Source: Natronococcus sp. A-GB7
GTDB taxonomy: Archaea; Halobacteriota; Halobacteria; Halobacteriales; Natrialbaceae
Reading direction: 5' to 3'
DNA: 64,000 nt
Assembly (NCBI RefSeq): GCF_029688865.1
Contig: NZ_JARUKV010000001.1
Span: forward strand, 309,642-373,641
Part shown: positions 38,039-46,425 of the stretch, in pieces
Layout: each line of letters begins with the position of its first letter
Position numbering within the stretch: the first letter of the stretch is position 1
Program-made: the position numbers and the translations under genes
Notes under the pieces: generated by a model
Database searches by the model: none
The model's input: only the letters and a program-made list of their open reading frames with translations
What the model was told of the DNA's origin: nothing

Positions 38039-39244
38039 ATGACGAGAGCTGTCTGGGTCAAGGCCGACGACGCCGTCGGCGACTGGGACGCCCGCCGCGC
38101 GCGGATCACGACCGCGCTCGAGGCGGGCGCGGACTGGGTACTGGTCGACGAGGACGACGTCGAACGCGTCCGCGAACTCGGCGAGATCAACGTCGCGGCG
38201 TTTCGAACCGACGGAGACGTCACCCTGGTCGACGACGTCGACGTCGTCGACGAGGCCGAGACTGAATCGGAGCCGGCGTCAACCGCCGAGCCCGACGCCG
38301 TCGTCGTCGGCAAGGACGGTGAGGGCGACGGAACGATCGATCTTCCGGGCGATCTCTCGGGTTCCGCCGACCTCTCGACGCTGCGCCGCGAGGGTGAGCT
38401 GGACCGCGGTGCGTACGTTCGCATCCTCGCGAAGGAGTACGAGGCCTTCGCCGAGTCGGCCGCCGAGGAAGCCGACCACACGATCGTCGTCGGCGAGGAC
38501 TGGACGATCATCCCGCTGGAGAACCTGATCGCCCGGATCGGCGAGGAGACCGAGCTCGTCGCGGGGGTCACCAGCGCTGACGAGGCCAGGACCGCCTTCG
38601 AGACGCTCGAGATCGGCGCCGACGCCGTCCTGCTGGATTCCGACGATCCCGACGAGATCCGCCGTACCGTCGAGGTCCGGGATGCCGCCGAACGCGAGTC
38701 CCTCGATCTCGACTACGCCGAGGTACTCGACGTCGAGCAGATCGGCAGCGCCGACCGGGTCTGTGTCGACACCGGCTCCCTGCTCGAGCACGACGAGGGA
38801 ATGCTCGTCGGCTCGATGGCTCGCGGGCTCGTCTTCGTCCACGCCGAGACCGCGGAATCGCCGTACGTCGCCTCCCGTCCGTTCCGGGTCAACGCGGGTG
38901 CGGTCCACGCCTACGTCCGCACCCCCGACGGCGGGACGAAGTATCTTTCAGAACTACAGAGCGGCGACGAGGTCCAGATCGTCGACACCGACGGCAACAC
39001 CCGCGAGGCGATCGTCGGCCGCGTCAAGATCGAGAAACGGCCGATGTTCCGGGTCGCCCTCGAGACGGCCGACGGCGACCGCGTCGAGACGCTGCTCCAG
39101 AACGCCGAGACGATCAAGGTGCCCACGAGCGCGGGCCGGAAGGCGGTCACCGACCTTGAGGCCGGTGACGAGCTCCTCCTGTACTACGAGGACACGGCTC
39201 GTCACTTCGGCGAGGCCGTCGAGGAGAGCATCATCGAAAAGTAG
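38039..39244 (+). CDS. aroB': 3-dehydroquinate synthase, archaeal type II
   Basis: Second step of the archaeal shikimate route, oxidative deamination and cyclisation of the AroA' product to 3-dehydroquinate. The 401-residue protein starts MTRAVWVKADD, with VVGEDWTIIPLENLIA, GSMARGLVFVHAETAESPYV, RPFRVNAGAVHAYV and GGTKYLSELQSGDEV as clear family segments. A haloarchaeal acidic insertion lies at about residues 70-95. It follows trpCBA-aroA' by 3.8 kb, with aroD 7.2 kb further on. Confidence 0.94.
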   Translation: MTRAVWVKADDAVGDWDARRARITTALEAGADWVLVDEDDVERVRELGEINVAAFRTDGDVTLVDDVDVVDEAETESEPASTAEPDAVVVGKDGEGDGTIDLPGDLSGSADLSTLRREGELDRGAYVRILAKEYEAFAESAAEEADHTIVVGEDWTIIPLENLIARIGEETELVAGVTSADEARTAFETLEIGADAVLLDSDDPDEIRRTVEVRDAAERESLDLDYAEVLDVEQIGSADRVCVDTGSLLEHDEGMLVGSMARGLVFVHAETAESPYVASRPFRVNAGAVHAYVRTPDGGTKYLSELQSGDEVQIVDTDGNTREAIVGRVKIEKRPMFRVALETADGDRVETLLQNAETIKVPTSAGRKAVTDLEAGDELLLYYEDTARHFGEAVEESIIEK

Positions 39245-39262
39245 CCGGCGTCGCGGTCGGCG

Positions 39263-39685
39263 CTAGTTCGTCGGTTCGTCCTCGGGTTCGGCCGGCTCGA
39301 GTCGAGTCGTACACCAGTGACAGAACGTCAGATCCTCGTCGAGGGGTTTACCGCAGTGGGGACAGCTCGGTCCGTCCTGGTCGGCGCCGTTGTTCGAGCC
39401 AGGCGGGAACCCCATCGACCGGAACGTCGCGTCGATCGCGGCGAAGAGGATGATAAACGAGACGACGAACTGGCTGATCGTGTCGGTCTCGGTGGTGACG
39501 ACGCTCACCGCTCCCGAGAGCGAGTCGGCGGCCGCGATCTGGTCGGTGGGAAACAAGATCGCCAGCGACGCCACGAAGATACCGCCGAAGGCGAGGCCAC
39601 GAACCCAGTCGCGAATGAACACGTGGCCCGCACCGGGAAGGAGCACGGAGAGACCGGCGGCCGCGAGCGCGCGGATCCAAGTCAT
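39263..39685 (-). CDS. Membrane protein with C-terminal zinc ribbon
   Basis: A 140-residue protein with two to three hydrophobic segments (about 5-23, 28-46, 70-90) and a C-terminal zinc ribbon CPHCGKPL...CHWCTTRL. The opening ALAAAGLSVLLPGAGHVFIR resembles small TM2-like haloarchaeal proteins. Convergent with aroB' and upstream of nothing obviously related. Role unknown. Confidence 0.75.
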   Translation of the reverse strand: MTWIRALAAAGLSVLLPGAGHVFIRDWVRGLAFGGIFVASLAILFPTDQIAAADSLSGAVSVVTTETDTISQFVVSFIILFAAIDATFRSMGFPPGSNNGADQDGPSCPHCGKPLDEDLTFCHWCTTRLEPAEPEDEPTN

Positions 39686-39735
39686 TGTACGTCAACCCGG
39701 TGGTGGAGCGGCGTCCTTAACATTCCGATTTCTCG

Positions 39736-40206
39736 TCAGGCCGACGCGTCCGAGCAGATCACCTCGAGTTCGACGGTCTGGGAGATCGTGACGCCGCTCG
39801 AGGAGAGTTCGACGGACGCCTCCGGCTCCGCCCCGATCTCCTCGCAGTCGACCGTTCCCTCGAGGATGGCGGTCTCGCCGGAACCGATGCTGTCGCCGTC
39901 CTGCCACAACGTGTTCTCGATTCCGTCCGGAACCTCGAGCTCCGTTGGCGTGATCTCCTCGTCGAGCCGGTTCGTGACCGTCAGCAGCTCCCGCTCGTCC
40001 GTCGTAGTTTCGTCCGCTTCCGCGGTCGCGTCGTCCGACTCGGCGTCGTCGTGCTCGACGGCCTCGACGGCGACGTTCGCGTCCTCGTCGTCGACGACCT
40101 GAACGGCGATCGAGCGGTCCATCGAGACGACGCTGGCGCCGGCGCTCGCGGTGATCAGCATCGCGACCGCGACGACGATCAGGGCGACTCCGAGGCGGAC
40201 GCTCAT
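39736..40206 (-). CDS. Secreted DUF1102/TasA-like surface protein 1
   Basis: A 156-residue exported protein. Residues 5-24 are a hydrophobic leader (GVALIVVAVAMLITASAGAS), followed by SIAVQVVDDEDANVAVEA, which matches SVDVVDDDEGYIALQP in the protein at 44100. A Glu/Asp/Thr-rich spacer (about 50-70) precedes a beta-rich domain with two cysteines (TVDCEE and EVICSD) that could form a disulfide. The ATG overlaps the stop of the upstream HTH gene in ATGA, so the pair is an operon. A likely substrate of the neighbouring signal peptidase, by inference. Confidence 0.75.
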   Translation of the reverse strand: MSVRLGVALIVVAVAMLITASAGASVVSMDRSIAVQVVDDEDANVAVEAVEHDDAESDDATAEADETTTDERELLTVTNRLDEEITPTELEVPDGIENTLWQDGDSIGSGETAILEGTVDCEEIGAEPEASVELSSSGVTISQTVELEVICSDASA

Positions 40207-40772
40207 CGTTTCGGCGGCCCCTCGTGGCCGATGCGGTTGCGCCGCAGGTAGTAGGTGTGGACGATCGCCGACGCGCCGAACATCGCGGTGAGCAGGGCGC
40301 CCAGTGCGACGGCCGAGAGCTCGCCGATCGGATACACCGGTACCCACGCGAGCGCCGTGATCACGGCGCCGACTCCCGACAGGCCCAGATAGCAGTGGCT
40401 CCACGGGATGTCGTCCTCGGGGACGTACTCGAGGTACAGCTGGAGCTTCCGGGCCTCGTCCGTGAGCGCGACCTCGCCGCGGTTGCGGTCGTACTCGATG
40501 ACGCCGGTTTCGTCGAGCCGCGGCAGATGCGACTGTCGCAACGACGTGTAGACTCGCTTTCGTTTCTTCCAGGGAAGCTCGTCCGCGGGCGTCTCGTACT
40601 CCCACGAGGACACCGAGTCGACGAGGGTACGCAGATCGACCCGCTCCCTCTCCTCCCGTTTGAGGTAGTGCAGTACCCAGCGCCGGCGCTGGTTGCTCAA
40701 CATCTCGAAGACGTCGTCTCGGTCGAGTTCTCCCGATTCGAACTCCTCCTCGTCCAGTTTGCTAACACTCAT
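40203..40772 (-). CDS. Winged-helix membrane protein (DUF7344-like)
   Basis: A 189-residue protein. Residues 15-115 are a winged helix of the haloarchaeal type with DRDDVFEMLSNQRRRWVLHY at its start and a wing near LDETGVIEYDRNRGEV. Two hydrophobic segments follow (about 130-150 and 155-175), placing the DNA-binding part at the membrane. Domains of this sort commonly sit beside surface-protein genes. It is the first gene of the operon with the DUF1102-like gene and probably regulates the locus. The divergent unit begins 150 bp away. Confidence 0.8.
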   Translation of the reverse strand: MSVSKLDEEEFESGELDRDDVFEMLSNQRRRWVLHYLKREERERVDLRTLVDSVSSWEYETPADELPWKKRKRVYTSLRQSHLPRLDETGVIEYDRNRGEVALTDEARKLQLYLEYVPEDDIPWSHCYLGLSGVGAVITALAWVPVYPIGELSAVALGALLTAMFGASAIVHTYYLRRNRIGHEGPPKR

Positions 40773-40846
40773 TCGGATCCCTCCCTCCGTACCCCCGGCG
40801 CCACCCCCCGGTGAGCGTGAGGTACACCGGCACGTGTTTACCCACG

Positions 40847-40859
40847 ATATTTATTATTG
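40847..40859. promoter_or_regulatory. AT-rich divergent promoter element
   Basis: ATATTTATTATTG stands out in GC-rich sequence. On the plus strand it is a good TATA box for the small gene at 40924 (leader about 45 nt, with a ribosome-binding site); on the minus strand it could serve the HTH gene at 40772. Confidence 0.5.
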
Positions 40860-40910
40860 AGCGCGTAGAGAACAGCTGACTAACACTACAATCGGGAAAT
40901 AACCCTGAGA

Positions 40911-40918
40911 GGGGGTGA
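40911..40918 (+). promoter_or_regulatory. Strong ribosome-binding site for a 56-aa gene
   Basis: GGGGGTGA lies 5 nt before the ATG at 40924 and is complementary to the 16S rRNA 3' end. A strong site is uncommon here, where most genes look leaderless, and it decides that this short frame is translated. Confidence 0.6.
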
Positions 40919-40923
40919 AAGTC

Positions 40924-41094
40924 ATGATAAAGACGTTCTGGAACTATCTTCTGCAATCACATACTGGGGTGATTCTGGCAGTCCTTGCCGGTTCGTTTGA
41001 CACTGCTGAGACAGTTCAAGACGATATTGACGGGACGATAGCGGGGGTTCAGGGTCGGCCTGACACCCTGCAGGAACTGCCAGACGTTATCTAA
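40924..41094 (+). CDS. 56-aa protein of unknown function at the head of the signal peptidase unit
   Basis: Encodes 56 residues: MIKTFWNYLLQSHTGVILAV, then LAGSFDTAETVQDDID and a C-terminus ending LQELPDVI. The first 24 residues are hydrophobic enough for a weak leader or membrane anchor; the rest is acidic. Support for translation is the strong ribosome-binding site and an upstream TATA box. The signal peptidase gene starts 90 bp downstream on the same strand. I do not recognise the family. The codons are less GC-biased than in neighbouring genes. Confidence 0.5.
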   Translation: MIKTFWNYLLQSHTGVILAVLAGSFDTAETVQDDIDGTIAGVQGRPDTLQELPDVI

Positions 41095-41183
41095 CGTGCC
41101 TATAGTAAGGGACCACCCGCTCGTCGTCGGTTCCGGGTACGTCCGATCTCGCGGGTGGCGAGGATCCGGACGTGCGGGGGACG

Positions 41184-42347
41184 ATGAGCACACAGCAACA
41201 GGGGAACGCACGGAGAGTTGTGAAGTTCGCCGCGATCGGCGCCGTCGCCGTCGTGTTGCTCGCGATCGTCGCGGGACACCTGCTCGGGGTTCCGATCGCG
41301 CTCAGCTACGTCGAAACCGGCAGCATGGAGCCGACCATCGAGACCGGCGACGGCTTCGTCGCGGTTCCGACCGCCGTCGCCGGTCCGGTCGAGGAGGGCG
41401 ACGTGATCGTCTTCGACGCCCAGGAGATCGAGGGCGGCGGGCTCACGACCCACCGGGTCGTCGAGGTCACCGACCAGGGCTATGTCACCCAGGGCGACGC
41501 GAACCCGTTCCCCGATCAGGACTCCGGCGAGCCCATCGTGACGGACGGCCAGGTCGTCGCGACGGCCCTCGAGGCGAACGGCGACCCGGTGACGATTCCC
41601 CACCTCGGGACGGCGGTGATGGGCCTCGAGAGCGGGCTCGAGTCGAGCCAGCAGCGACTGGCGTCGACGCTCGGGACGACCGCCGTGCTGGGAACTCAGG
41701 GGCTGTCGTACCTGTTGCTCGCGTTCGGCCTGCTCGTACTCGGCGTCTCGCTCGCACTCGAGCGACGGAGCGGAGCGACCCGGGAACGCAGTCGGGAGCG
41801 CTCGCGCGCGGACGTGTACGACGCGCGGACACTCGTCATCGGGCTGGCTGCGCTGCTGGTCGTCGTCTCGCTGGCGACGATGGTCGCGATGTCGGGGACG
41901 ACCGAGACGGGGATCGTCAGCGCGGAGTTCGACTCCGATCGCCCCGACGTAATTCCGATGGGTGAGACCGAGAGCCACGAGTACGAGCTGTACAACGGCG
42001 GGCTCCTGCCGACGGTGACGATCGTCGAGCCGGCCAGCGAGGGGGTCGCCGTCGACGAGCGGACGACGCTGGGCTACGGCGAGAACGAAACGGCGACCGT
42101 CGCCTACACGGCGCCGCCCGAGACGGGGTACTACCTCCGGTCGGTGAGCGAACGCACCTACTTCGCGGTGTTGCCGGAGCCGGTGATCGCGAATCTACAC
42201 GGGATCCATCCGTGGGCGGCGATGACCGCTGTGACGGCAGTGCTGACGGGGATGCTCGTGGCGCCCCTGGCCCTCCTGGTCGGCACCGGTTCGATCAGGA
42301 CGCGCTCGCGGTCTCGCTCGCGATCTTCCGGCGGTGTGAGCGACTGA
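41184..42347 (+). CDS. Signal peptidase I, SipW/ER type, with long C-terminal extension
   Basis: A 387-residue membrane protease. An N-terminal membrane segment (about 15-40) is followed by SYVETGSMEPTI with nucleophile Ser47, THRVVE with His90 and TQGDAN with Asp105, the Ser-His-Asp arrangement of archaeal and SipW-type enzymes rather than the bacterial Ser-Lys dyad. After a second membrane segment (about 165-185) come an acidic beta-domain (about 240-330) and a last membrane segment. Ordinary archaeal signal peptidases end near residue 200. It lies 45 bp before a DUF5305 gene and near two DUF1102-like genes, suggesting a dedicated processing enzyme. Confidence 0.85.
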   Translation: MSTQQQGNARRVVKFAAIGAVAVVLLAIVAGHLLGVPIALSYVETGSMEPTIETGDGFVAVPTAVAGPVEEGDVIVFDAQEIEGGGLTTHRVVEVTDQGYVTQGDANPFPDQDSGEPIVTDGQVVATALEANGDPVTIPHLGTAVMGLESGLESSQQRLASTLGTTAVLGTQGLSYLLLAFGLLVLGVSLALERRSGATRERSRERSRADVYDARTLVIGLAALLVVVSLATMVAMSGTTETGIVSAEFDSDRPDVIPMGETESHEYELYNGGLLPTVTIVEPASEGVAVDERTTLGYGENETATVAYTAPPETGYYLRSVSERTYFAVLPEPVIANLHGIHPWAAMTAVTAVLTGMLVAPLALLVGTGSIRTRSRSRSRSSGGVSD

Positions 42348-42392
42348 TAGCTATGATTCGATACAACGACTCGAACGACGGGGGGATCGACC

Positions 42393-43604
42393 GTGATCAG
42401 TGACCGACGGCGCGTGCGGCTTCGCACCGCGCTCGACGAGTGGTTCGTCGTGGTGGTCGTCGCCCTGCTCGCACTCGCCCTGCTCGGGGGGTGGGGCGCC
42501 TACGGCGCGGTCGCCGACGACGGCGACGAGGAGTTCGAACAGCGAACCGTCGAGGCGTGGTCGACGACCGGCGGTTTCGACCATAGCGCGACCGTCCAGG
42601 AGGAAAACGAGGTGTTCCCGGTCGGCACCGAGCTCTCGGATCGCTCGATGTACTTCGCCGAGATCGCACCCGAACTCGAGGCGACCTTCACCTACGGGTA
42701 CGATGCGCCCGACGGCGACGTCGCGGTCTCGCTCGAGGCCGACCGCGTGATTCGGTCGGTCGGCGAGACCGACGACGAGGAGGTAGTCGAGTACTGGGCG
42801 GTCAACGAGACGATCGCCCAGGAGGAGACCGAGTCCCTCGCGCCCGGCGAGGAGCAGACGGCGTCGTTCGCCGTCGACGTGCCCGAAACGGACGCGGAGG
42901 CCGAGGCGATCCAGGAGGATCTCAACGAATCCGCGGGTGACCTCGAGACGGTCGTCGAGGTCCAGGTGGCGATCGAGGGGACGATCGACGGCGAGTCGGT
43001 CGATCGCGTCGACAGCTACGAACTGGTTCTCGAGCCCGACGACGCGACCTACGCGGTCGAGGCGCCCGCAGCCGAGGAACGGAGCGAGGAGCGAACCGAG
43101 GAAGTCGCGGTCGCGGGGAGCTCCGGCTTCGGCGGGCTCGGCGCCGTCGTCCTCGCCCTGCTGGGGCTCGGCTCGGTCGCGGCCCTGGGCGTCCTCGGCA
43201 CCGCTCGGCGGAAGGGCACCCTCGCGCCCTCGGCGGCCGAACTCGAGCGCATCAATGAACGGTACGAGCGCGAGGAGTTCGACGACTGGATCTCCCGGGG
43301 TCGGCTTCCGGCCGACGTCCGGCAGCGTTCGCGGATCGAGATCGCGACCCTCGAGGACCTCGTGGACGTCGCCGTCGACTGCGATCGGCGCGTGCTCGAG
43401 GACGAGCGCGACGGGCGGTACTACGTCGTCGACGGGGAGGCGGTGTACGTGTACGCGCCCGAAGGGCTCGAGGACGGAGAGAGCGAGGGCGAGGGCCAGG
43501 TCCTCGAGCCCGATCCCCAAGAAGCCGAGGAGCCGACGGTCATCGGTGACGGGTCGGGTGAGGAGAGCGGGCTCGAGGGCGACAGCGACGACACCGACTC
43601 GTAG
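42393..43604 (+). CDS. DUF5305 membrane-anchored surface protein
   Basis: A 403-residue protein. Residues about 17-38 are a membrane segment (WFVVVVVALLALALLGGW), 45-215 an extracellular beta-rich domain (VEAWSTTGGFDHSATVQEEN; YFAEIAPELEATFTYGY), 232-252 a second membrane segment (GLGAVVLALLGLGSVAALG), and 260-400 an acidic cytoplasmic tail. This is the DUF5305 arrangement, repeatedly found beside SipW-type peptidases in haloarchaea. A GTG start gives MISDRRRVRL. Role unknown; perhaps assembly or anchoring of the DUF1102-like products. Confidence 0.85.
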   Translation: MISDRRRVRLRTALDEWFVVVVVALLALALLGGWGAYGAVADDGDEEFEQRTVEAWSTTGGFDHSATVQEENEVFPVGTELSDRSMYFAEIAPELEATFTYGYDAPDGDVAVSLEADRVIRSVGETDDEEVVEYWAVNETIAQEETESLAPGEEQTASFAVDVPETDAEAEAIQEDLNESAGDLETVVEVQVAIEGTIDGESVDRVDSYELVLEPDDATYAVEAPAAEERSEERTEEVAVAGSSGFGGLGAVVLALLGLGSVAALGVLGTARRKGTLAPSAAELERINERYEREEFDDWISRGRLPADVRQRSRIEIATLEDLVDVAVDCDRRVLEDERDGRYYVVDGEAVYVYAPEGLEDGESEGEGQVLEPDPQEAEEPTVIGDGSGEESGLEGDSDDTDS

Positions 43605-44099
43605 CGACGGTCCTCTTTTACTTGCTTCGCTCGAGTGACGGGAGACTGGAGATCATGGAGTGTGATTGCTCATTGTCTGGATCCTCGTAACGTGCCGACG
43701 ATTCGGACAGTTCGTTCCTCAATTGTAGGTGGTTGCATGCTTGAGAGCGTTGCTCGAGCCGCATCGCTCGCACCTTCCTGTCAGCCACAACTGTTGTTCA
43801 CCTCCGACACGGAGGGCCTGCGGTAGTTCGCTCGACCGAGGACGCGACCGATCCGGACTGCAGGCCGATCCACTCGCCGCGGTACGTCCCGGTTATCGTT
43901 CTCCTGACCGCCCGTACTTTTCGACGAGACTTCCACACGGCGATACTACCGTCCTGCAGGCTCGATACGCCGAATCTGCTGCCAGTGTATACAAAAGGGG
44001 TGTGCTATCGATGGCCAGAATGCATGCGCTCGAAGACGACGCCGCGATGGCGAACGACGATCGGTCGGCGGCTCGAGCGCGCAACAACTGGTGTTACCC
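43605..44099. other. Gene-free stretch before the second DUF1102-like gene
   Basis: 495 bp with no convincing gene. Short plus-strand frames (for example 43729-44121) lack any recognisable motif and run into the next gene out of frame. A TATA-like GTGTATACAAAAG lies at about 43985, over 100 nt before the next start. Base composition is mixed and AT-richer than the DUF5305 gene. Confidence 0.5.
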
Positions 44100-44726
44100 A
44101 TGGAACGACGTAAATTTATGATCGGTGCTGGGAGTACAGCTGTTGGAGCAAGCGCGCTTGTTGGCTCGGGTGCAGTAAGTCAAATGTCCTCGGGTCCCAG
44201 AGGAGTCTCAGTCGATGTCGTTGACGACGATGAGGGTTACATTGCCCTACAACCAAGGTCGGATGACCCATACGACGGACAGCGAAATGGTAACTTCGCA
44301 GACATTGGTGAAGATGGGAAGCTGTACCTTGATTTCACTAGTGACAATCCCACGAGTGCCCGGAGCGGTGATCCCGAAGAAGGAACTGGTCTCGGTGGAA
44401 AAGGTGTCAACCCTCAGTCTGTGTACTTTTTCGACGGTGTTTTCGATATAAGAAACCTCGCTAACGACACCGGAAGCGGAGTTGGAGAACAGGATATCTG
44501 GATCGAGAACGATGAACTTGATGAACTCACGTTTTATCATCTCAAGTCTGGAAACAGGGCAAATATCGAAGGACAGTCCAACTCAGTCGATATCAGTCCT
44601 GGTGATGCACTCCCAATCGGCGTGAAAATTGATGCGTCCGATCTGGAGTCGGGAGATGAGCTTGAGGGAGACATTCAGGTCCATTCGAAGGGTGGATCTT
44701 CCACGACGTACGGCCAAGACGTCTAA
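44100..44726 (+). CDS. DUF1102/TasA-like exported protein 2
   Basis: A 208-residue protein with a Tat-type leader MERRKFMIGAGSTAVGASAL, then VSVDVVDDDEGYIALQP, a motif shared with the protein at 39736 and typical of DUF1102 proteins, which are related to the TasA/CalY biofilm fibre proteins. The rest is beta-rich and acidic with no cysteines (GVNPQSVYFFDGVFDIRN; DISPGDALPIGVKIDASDL). The gene is visibly less GC-rich than its neighbours, which suggests recent transfer or relaxed selection. The start at 44100 sets the leader; ATG at codon 7 would lose the RR. Confidence 0.75.
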   Translation: MERRKFMIGAGSTAVGASALVGSGAVSQMSSGPRGVSVDVVDDDEGYIALQPRSDDPYDGQRNGNFADIGEDGKLYLDFTSDNPTSARSGDPEEGTGLGGKGVNPQSVYFFDGVFDIRNLANDTGSGVGEQDIWIENDELDELTFYHLKSGNRANIEGQSNSVDISPGDALPIGVKIDASDLESGDELEGDIQVHSKGGSSTTYGQDV

Positions 44727-45383
44727 AATAACACATACACCTTCTTTGTTGGTATAGATCTCTTTTAGACACCGGCTTGTTGGTAGTTATCAATCAGCGT
44801 CATTTATTTGGTGAATCTCATAGCGCCGAAGACAACGGTTTTTGAACAAAATGTCAGGTAATCAGCCACCTTTGCTTAAGCGGATGCTGAGTCGAGATAC
44901 GCGACGGTTCTTGTCAGCGTCTCAAGATTGTGGTATTCCAGTGGCGTCACCTCCTTGAGATCGATGGCCATGTGATCAGTATTCGAACAGTAAACTGACG
45001 CCGCGGTTCGTATGTAATGTCCAACCCCCCATCGGAATCGTCTTCACCGTCGTTCGGTCACCGACAGCAGCGTAGGGACGAGCCTGCGCAGCACTGTCAT
45101 CGGTCCACCTCCAAGTCTTACTCCTCGAGTCGGCGGGATCGATGTCAGCCCTGTCCCTGAGCTCGGTAGTCGCACTGGCATGCCTCGCGAAGACAGCCAC
45201 AGGTCCGGACCAGTACAGTACGACACGGAGCAGTGATCCGACAACGGCTGAGGCGTGTTCCAGTTTCCCTCTGGACCAGTACTGGACGAATCGGAATTTC
45301 GTTCTCTCGGCTTCACAGAGTGCCGAATTATCTTCACCACAGTTTTCGGGGTAGCTCTCTGGACGGTCCTCCGATGTGGCGAC
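44727..45383. other. Low-GC, gene-poor pocket
   Basis: 657 bp without a convincing gene. The first 270 bp are AT-rich, unlike the rest of the window. A 31-codon minus-strand frame at 44876-44971 (MAIDLKEVTPLEYHNLETLT and a stop) looks like the first codons of a truncated protein. Frames over 45044-45415 show no domain. GACCAGTAC occurs at 45208 and 45282. I read this as the remains of an insertion, but no element ends are evident. Confidence 0.45.
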
Positions 45384-46175
45384 TCAGCCTCCGATCTCGA
45401 GGACCCGATCGTCACACTCCTCGCAGGTCGCCGCGAGGACGTCGTACCGGCGACAGCAGGACTCGAGGACCGCCTGATCGAAACTCACGGTGCCGCCGCA
45501 GGTCGGACACCACTCGAGGAACAGCCGCAGTGCCCCGAGGACCTCGCTGCGCCGGCCGAGAGGAAGCTCGTTCCAGCTCTCGACCCGATCCTCCAGCAGC
45601 CTGGCGCCGGCCACGTCCGCGACGAACGCCGACCGAGACTCCCACTGCCCGAGCCGCTCGCCGTCGACCACGGCGACGAACGCGGTGCCTTGCCGGCGGA
45701 TCTCGAGTTCCGACGGCGGAATGCCGACGAGTTCGGCCAGTCCGTCTCGATCCGCGTTTCTCACGTCGACGGCCGTACACTCCCGTCGCCACGCCCGTTC
45801 GAACGTCGGCTCGAGGACCAGATCGTCGACGACCGGATCCTCGAGCACGACGCCGATCTCCCGGAGATACTGGTCGATCTCCAGCTCCGCGGCCGAGGTC
45901 GGAGTCGACTCCGAGGACGTTTCGAACCGCTCGGGCATCCGATCTGGAAAGGAGCACTTCGTCAGCCTCGGTGTTCCGGGAACGAGGGAGCCACGAAACC
46001 ATATCGCCGCGACGGCGACGACGAACAGCACGATACCGGCGATCGGAACGGCGAGGCCGACGACGACCGCCACTACCGCTACGATCGCCAGGTTGAGGAC
46101 GGTACACGGGATACACCTGTTCTCGCCGGCATGCTCCGAGCGGGTGGCTCGCTCGAGCAGCGTATCCCCTGTCAT
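45384..46175 (-). CDS. Membrane protein with C-terminal zinc-finger-like domain
   Basis: A 263-residue protein. Residues about 25-62 contain two hydrophobic segments (LNLAIVAVVAVVVGLAVPI; GIVLFVVAVAAIWF); the rest is a soluble acidic domain ending in CPTCGG...CCRRY...CEECDD, a probable zinc-binding site. I do not recognise the family, although the layout is common among haloarchaeal membrane proteins. The ATG is about 26 nt after a TATA box, so the start is well supported. Confidence 0.75.
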   Translation of the reverse strand: MTGDTLLERATRSEHAGENRCIPCTVLNLAIVAVVAVVVGLAVPIAGIVLFVVAVAAIWFRGSLVPGTPRLTKCSFPDRMPERFETSSESTPTSAAELEIDQYLREIGVVLEDPVVDDLVLEPTFERAWRRECTAVDVRNADRDGLAELVGIPPSELEIRRQGTAFVAVVDGERLGQWESRSAFVADVAGARLLEDRVESWNELPLGRRSEVLGALRLFLEWCPTCGGTVSFDQAVLESCCRRYDVLAATCEECDDRVLEIGG

Positions 46176-46196
46176 ACGCTCGTTTGGGTCCTCGGC

Positions 46197-46205
46197 AAAA
46201 TATGT
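46197..46205 (-). promoter_or_regulatory. TATA box of the 45384-46175 gene
   Basis: Minus-strand ACATATTTT centred about 26 nt before the ATG at 46175; leaderless spacing. Confidence 0.55.
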
Positions 46206-46425
46206 ATGATTGCTCTACCGGGGTCGGCCGCGCTCCTCTCACGCGGGCCCCTCAAACGACACTACTGGCGCCCGATCGGTGCCGTTCGGCTGTTTGAGTG
46301 TTCCTCCGTGGCGTTCAAGCGGAGGCAGACGAACGACAAGGTGATCGTGTAGCGTTTCAAGCCCCGGCTCCAGCGCTGGAAGCGCCGCTTTTCGTGATCG
46401 GTGAAAGCCGCTGGGAGCTGTTCGC

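Noticed and set aside
44876..44971. A 31-codon minus frame as a transposase fragment
   Set aside because: The translation looks like the start of a protein, but I cannot match it to any transposase and see no inverted repeats or target duplication.
46176..46425. Minus-strand frame between aroD and the membrane gene (…RWSRGLKRYTITLSFVCL…)
   Set aside because: It is the 3' extension of an out-of-frame shadow of aroD, with no start of its own and no recognised family.
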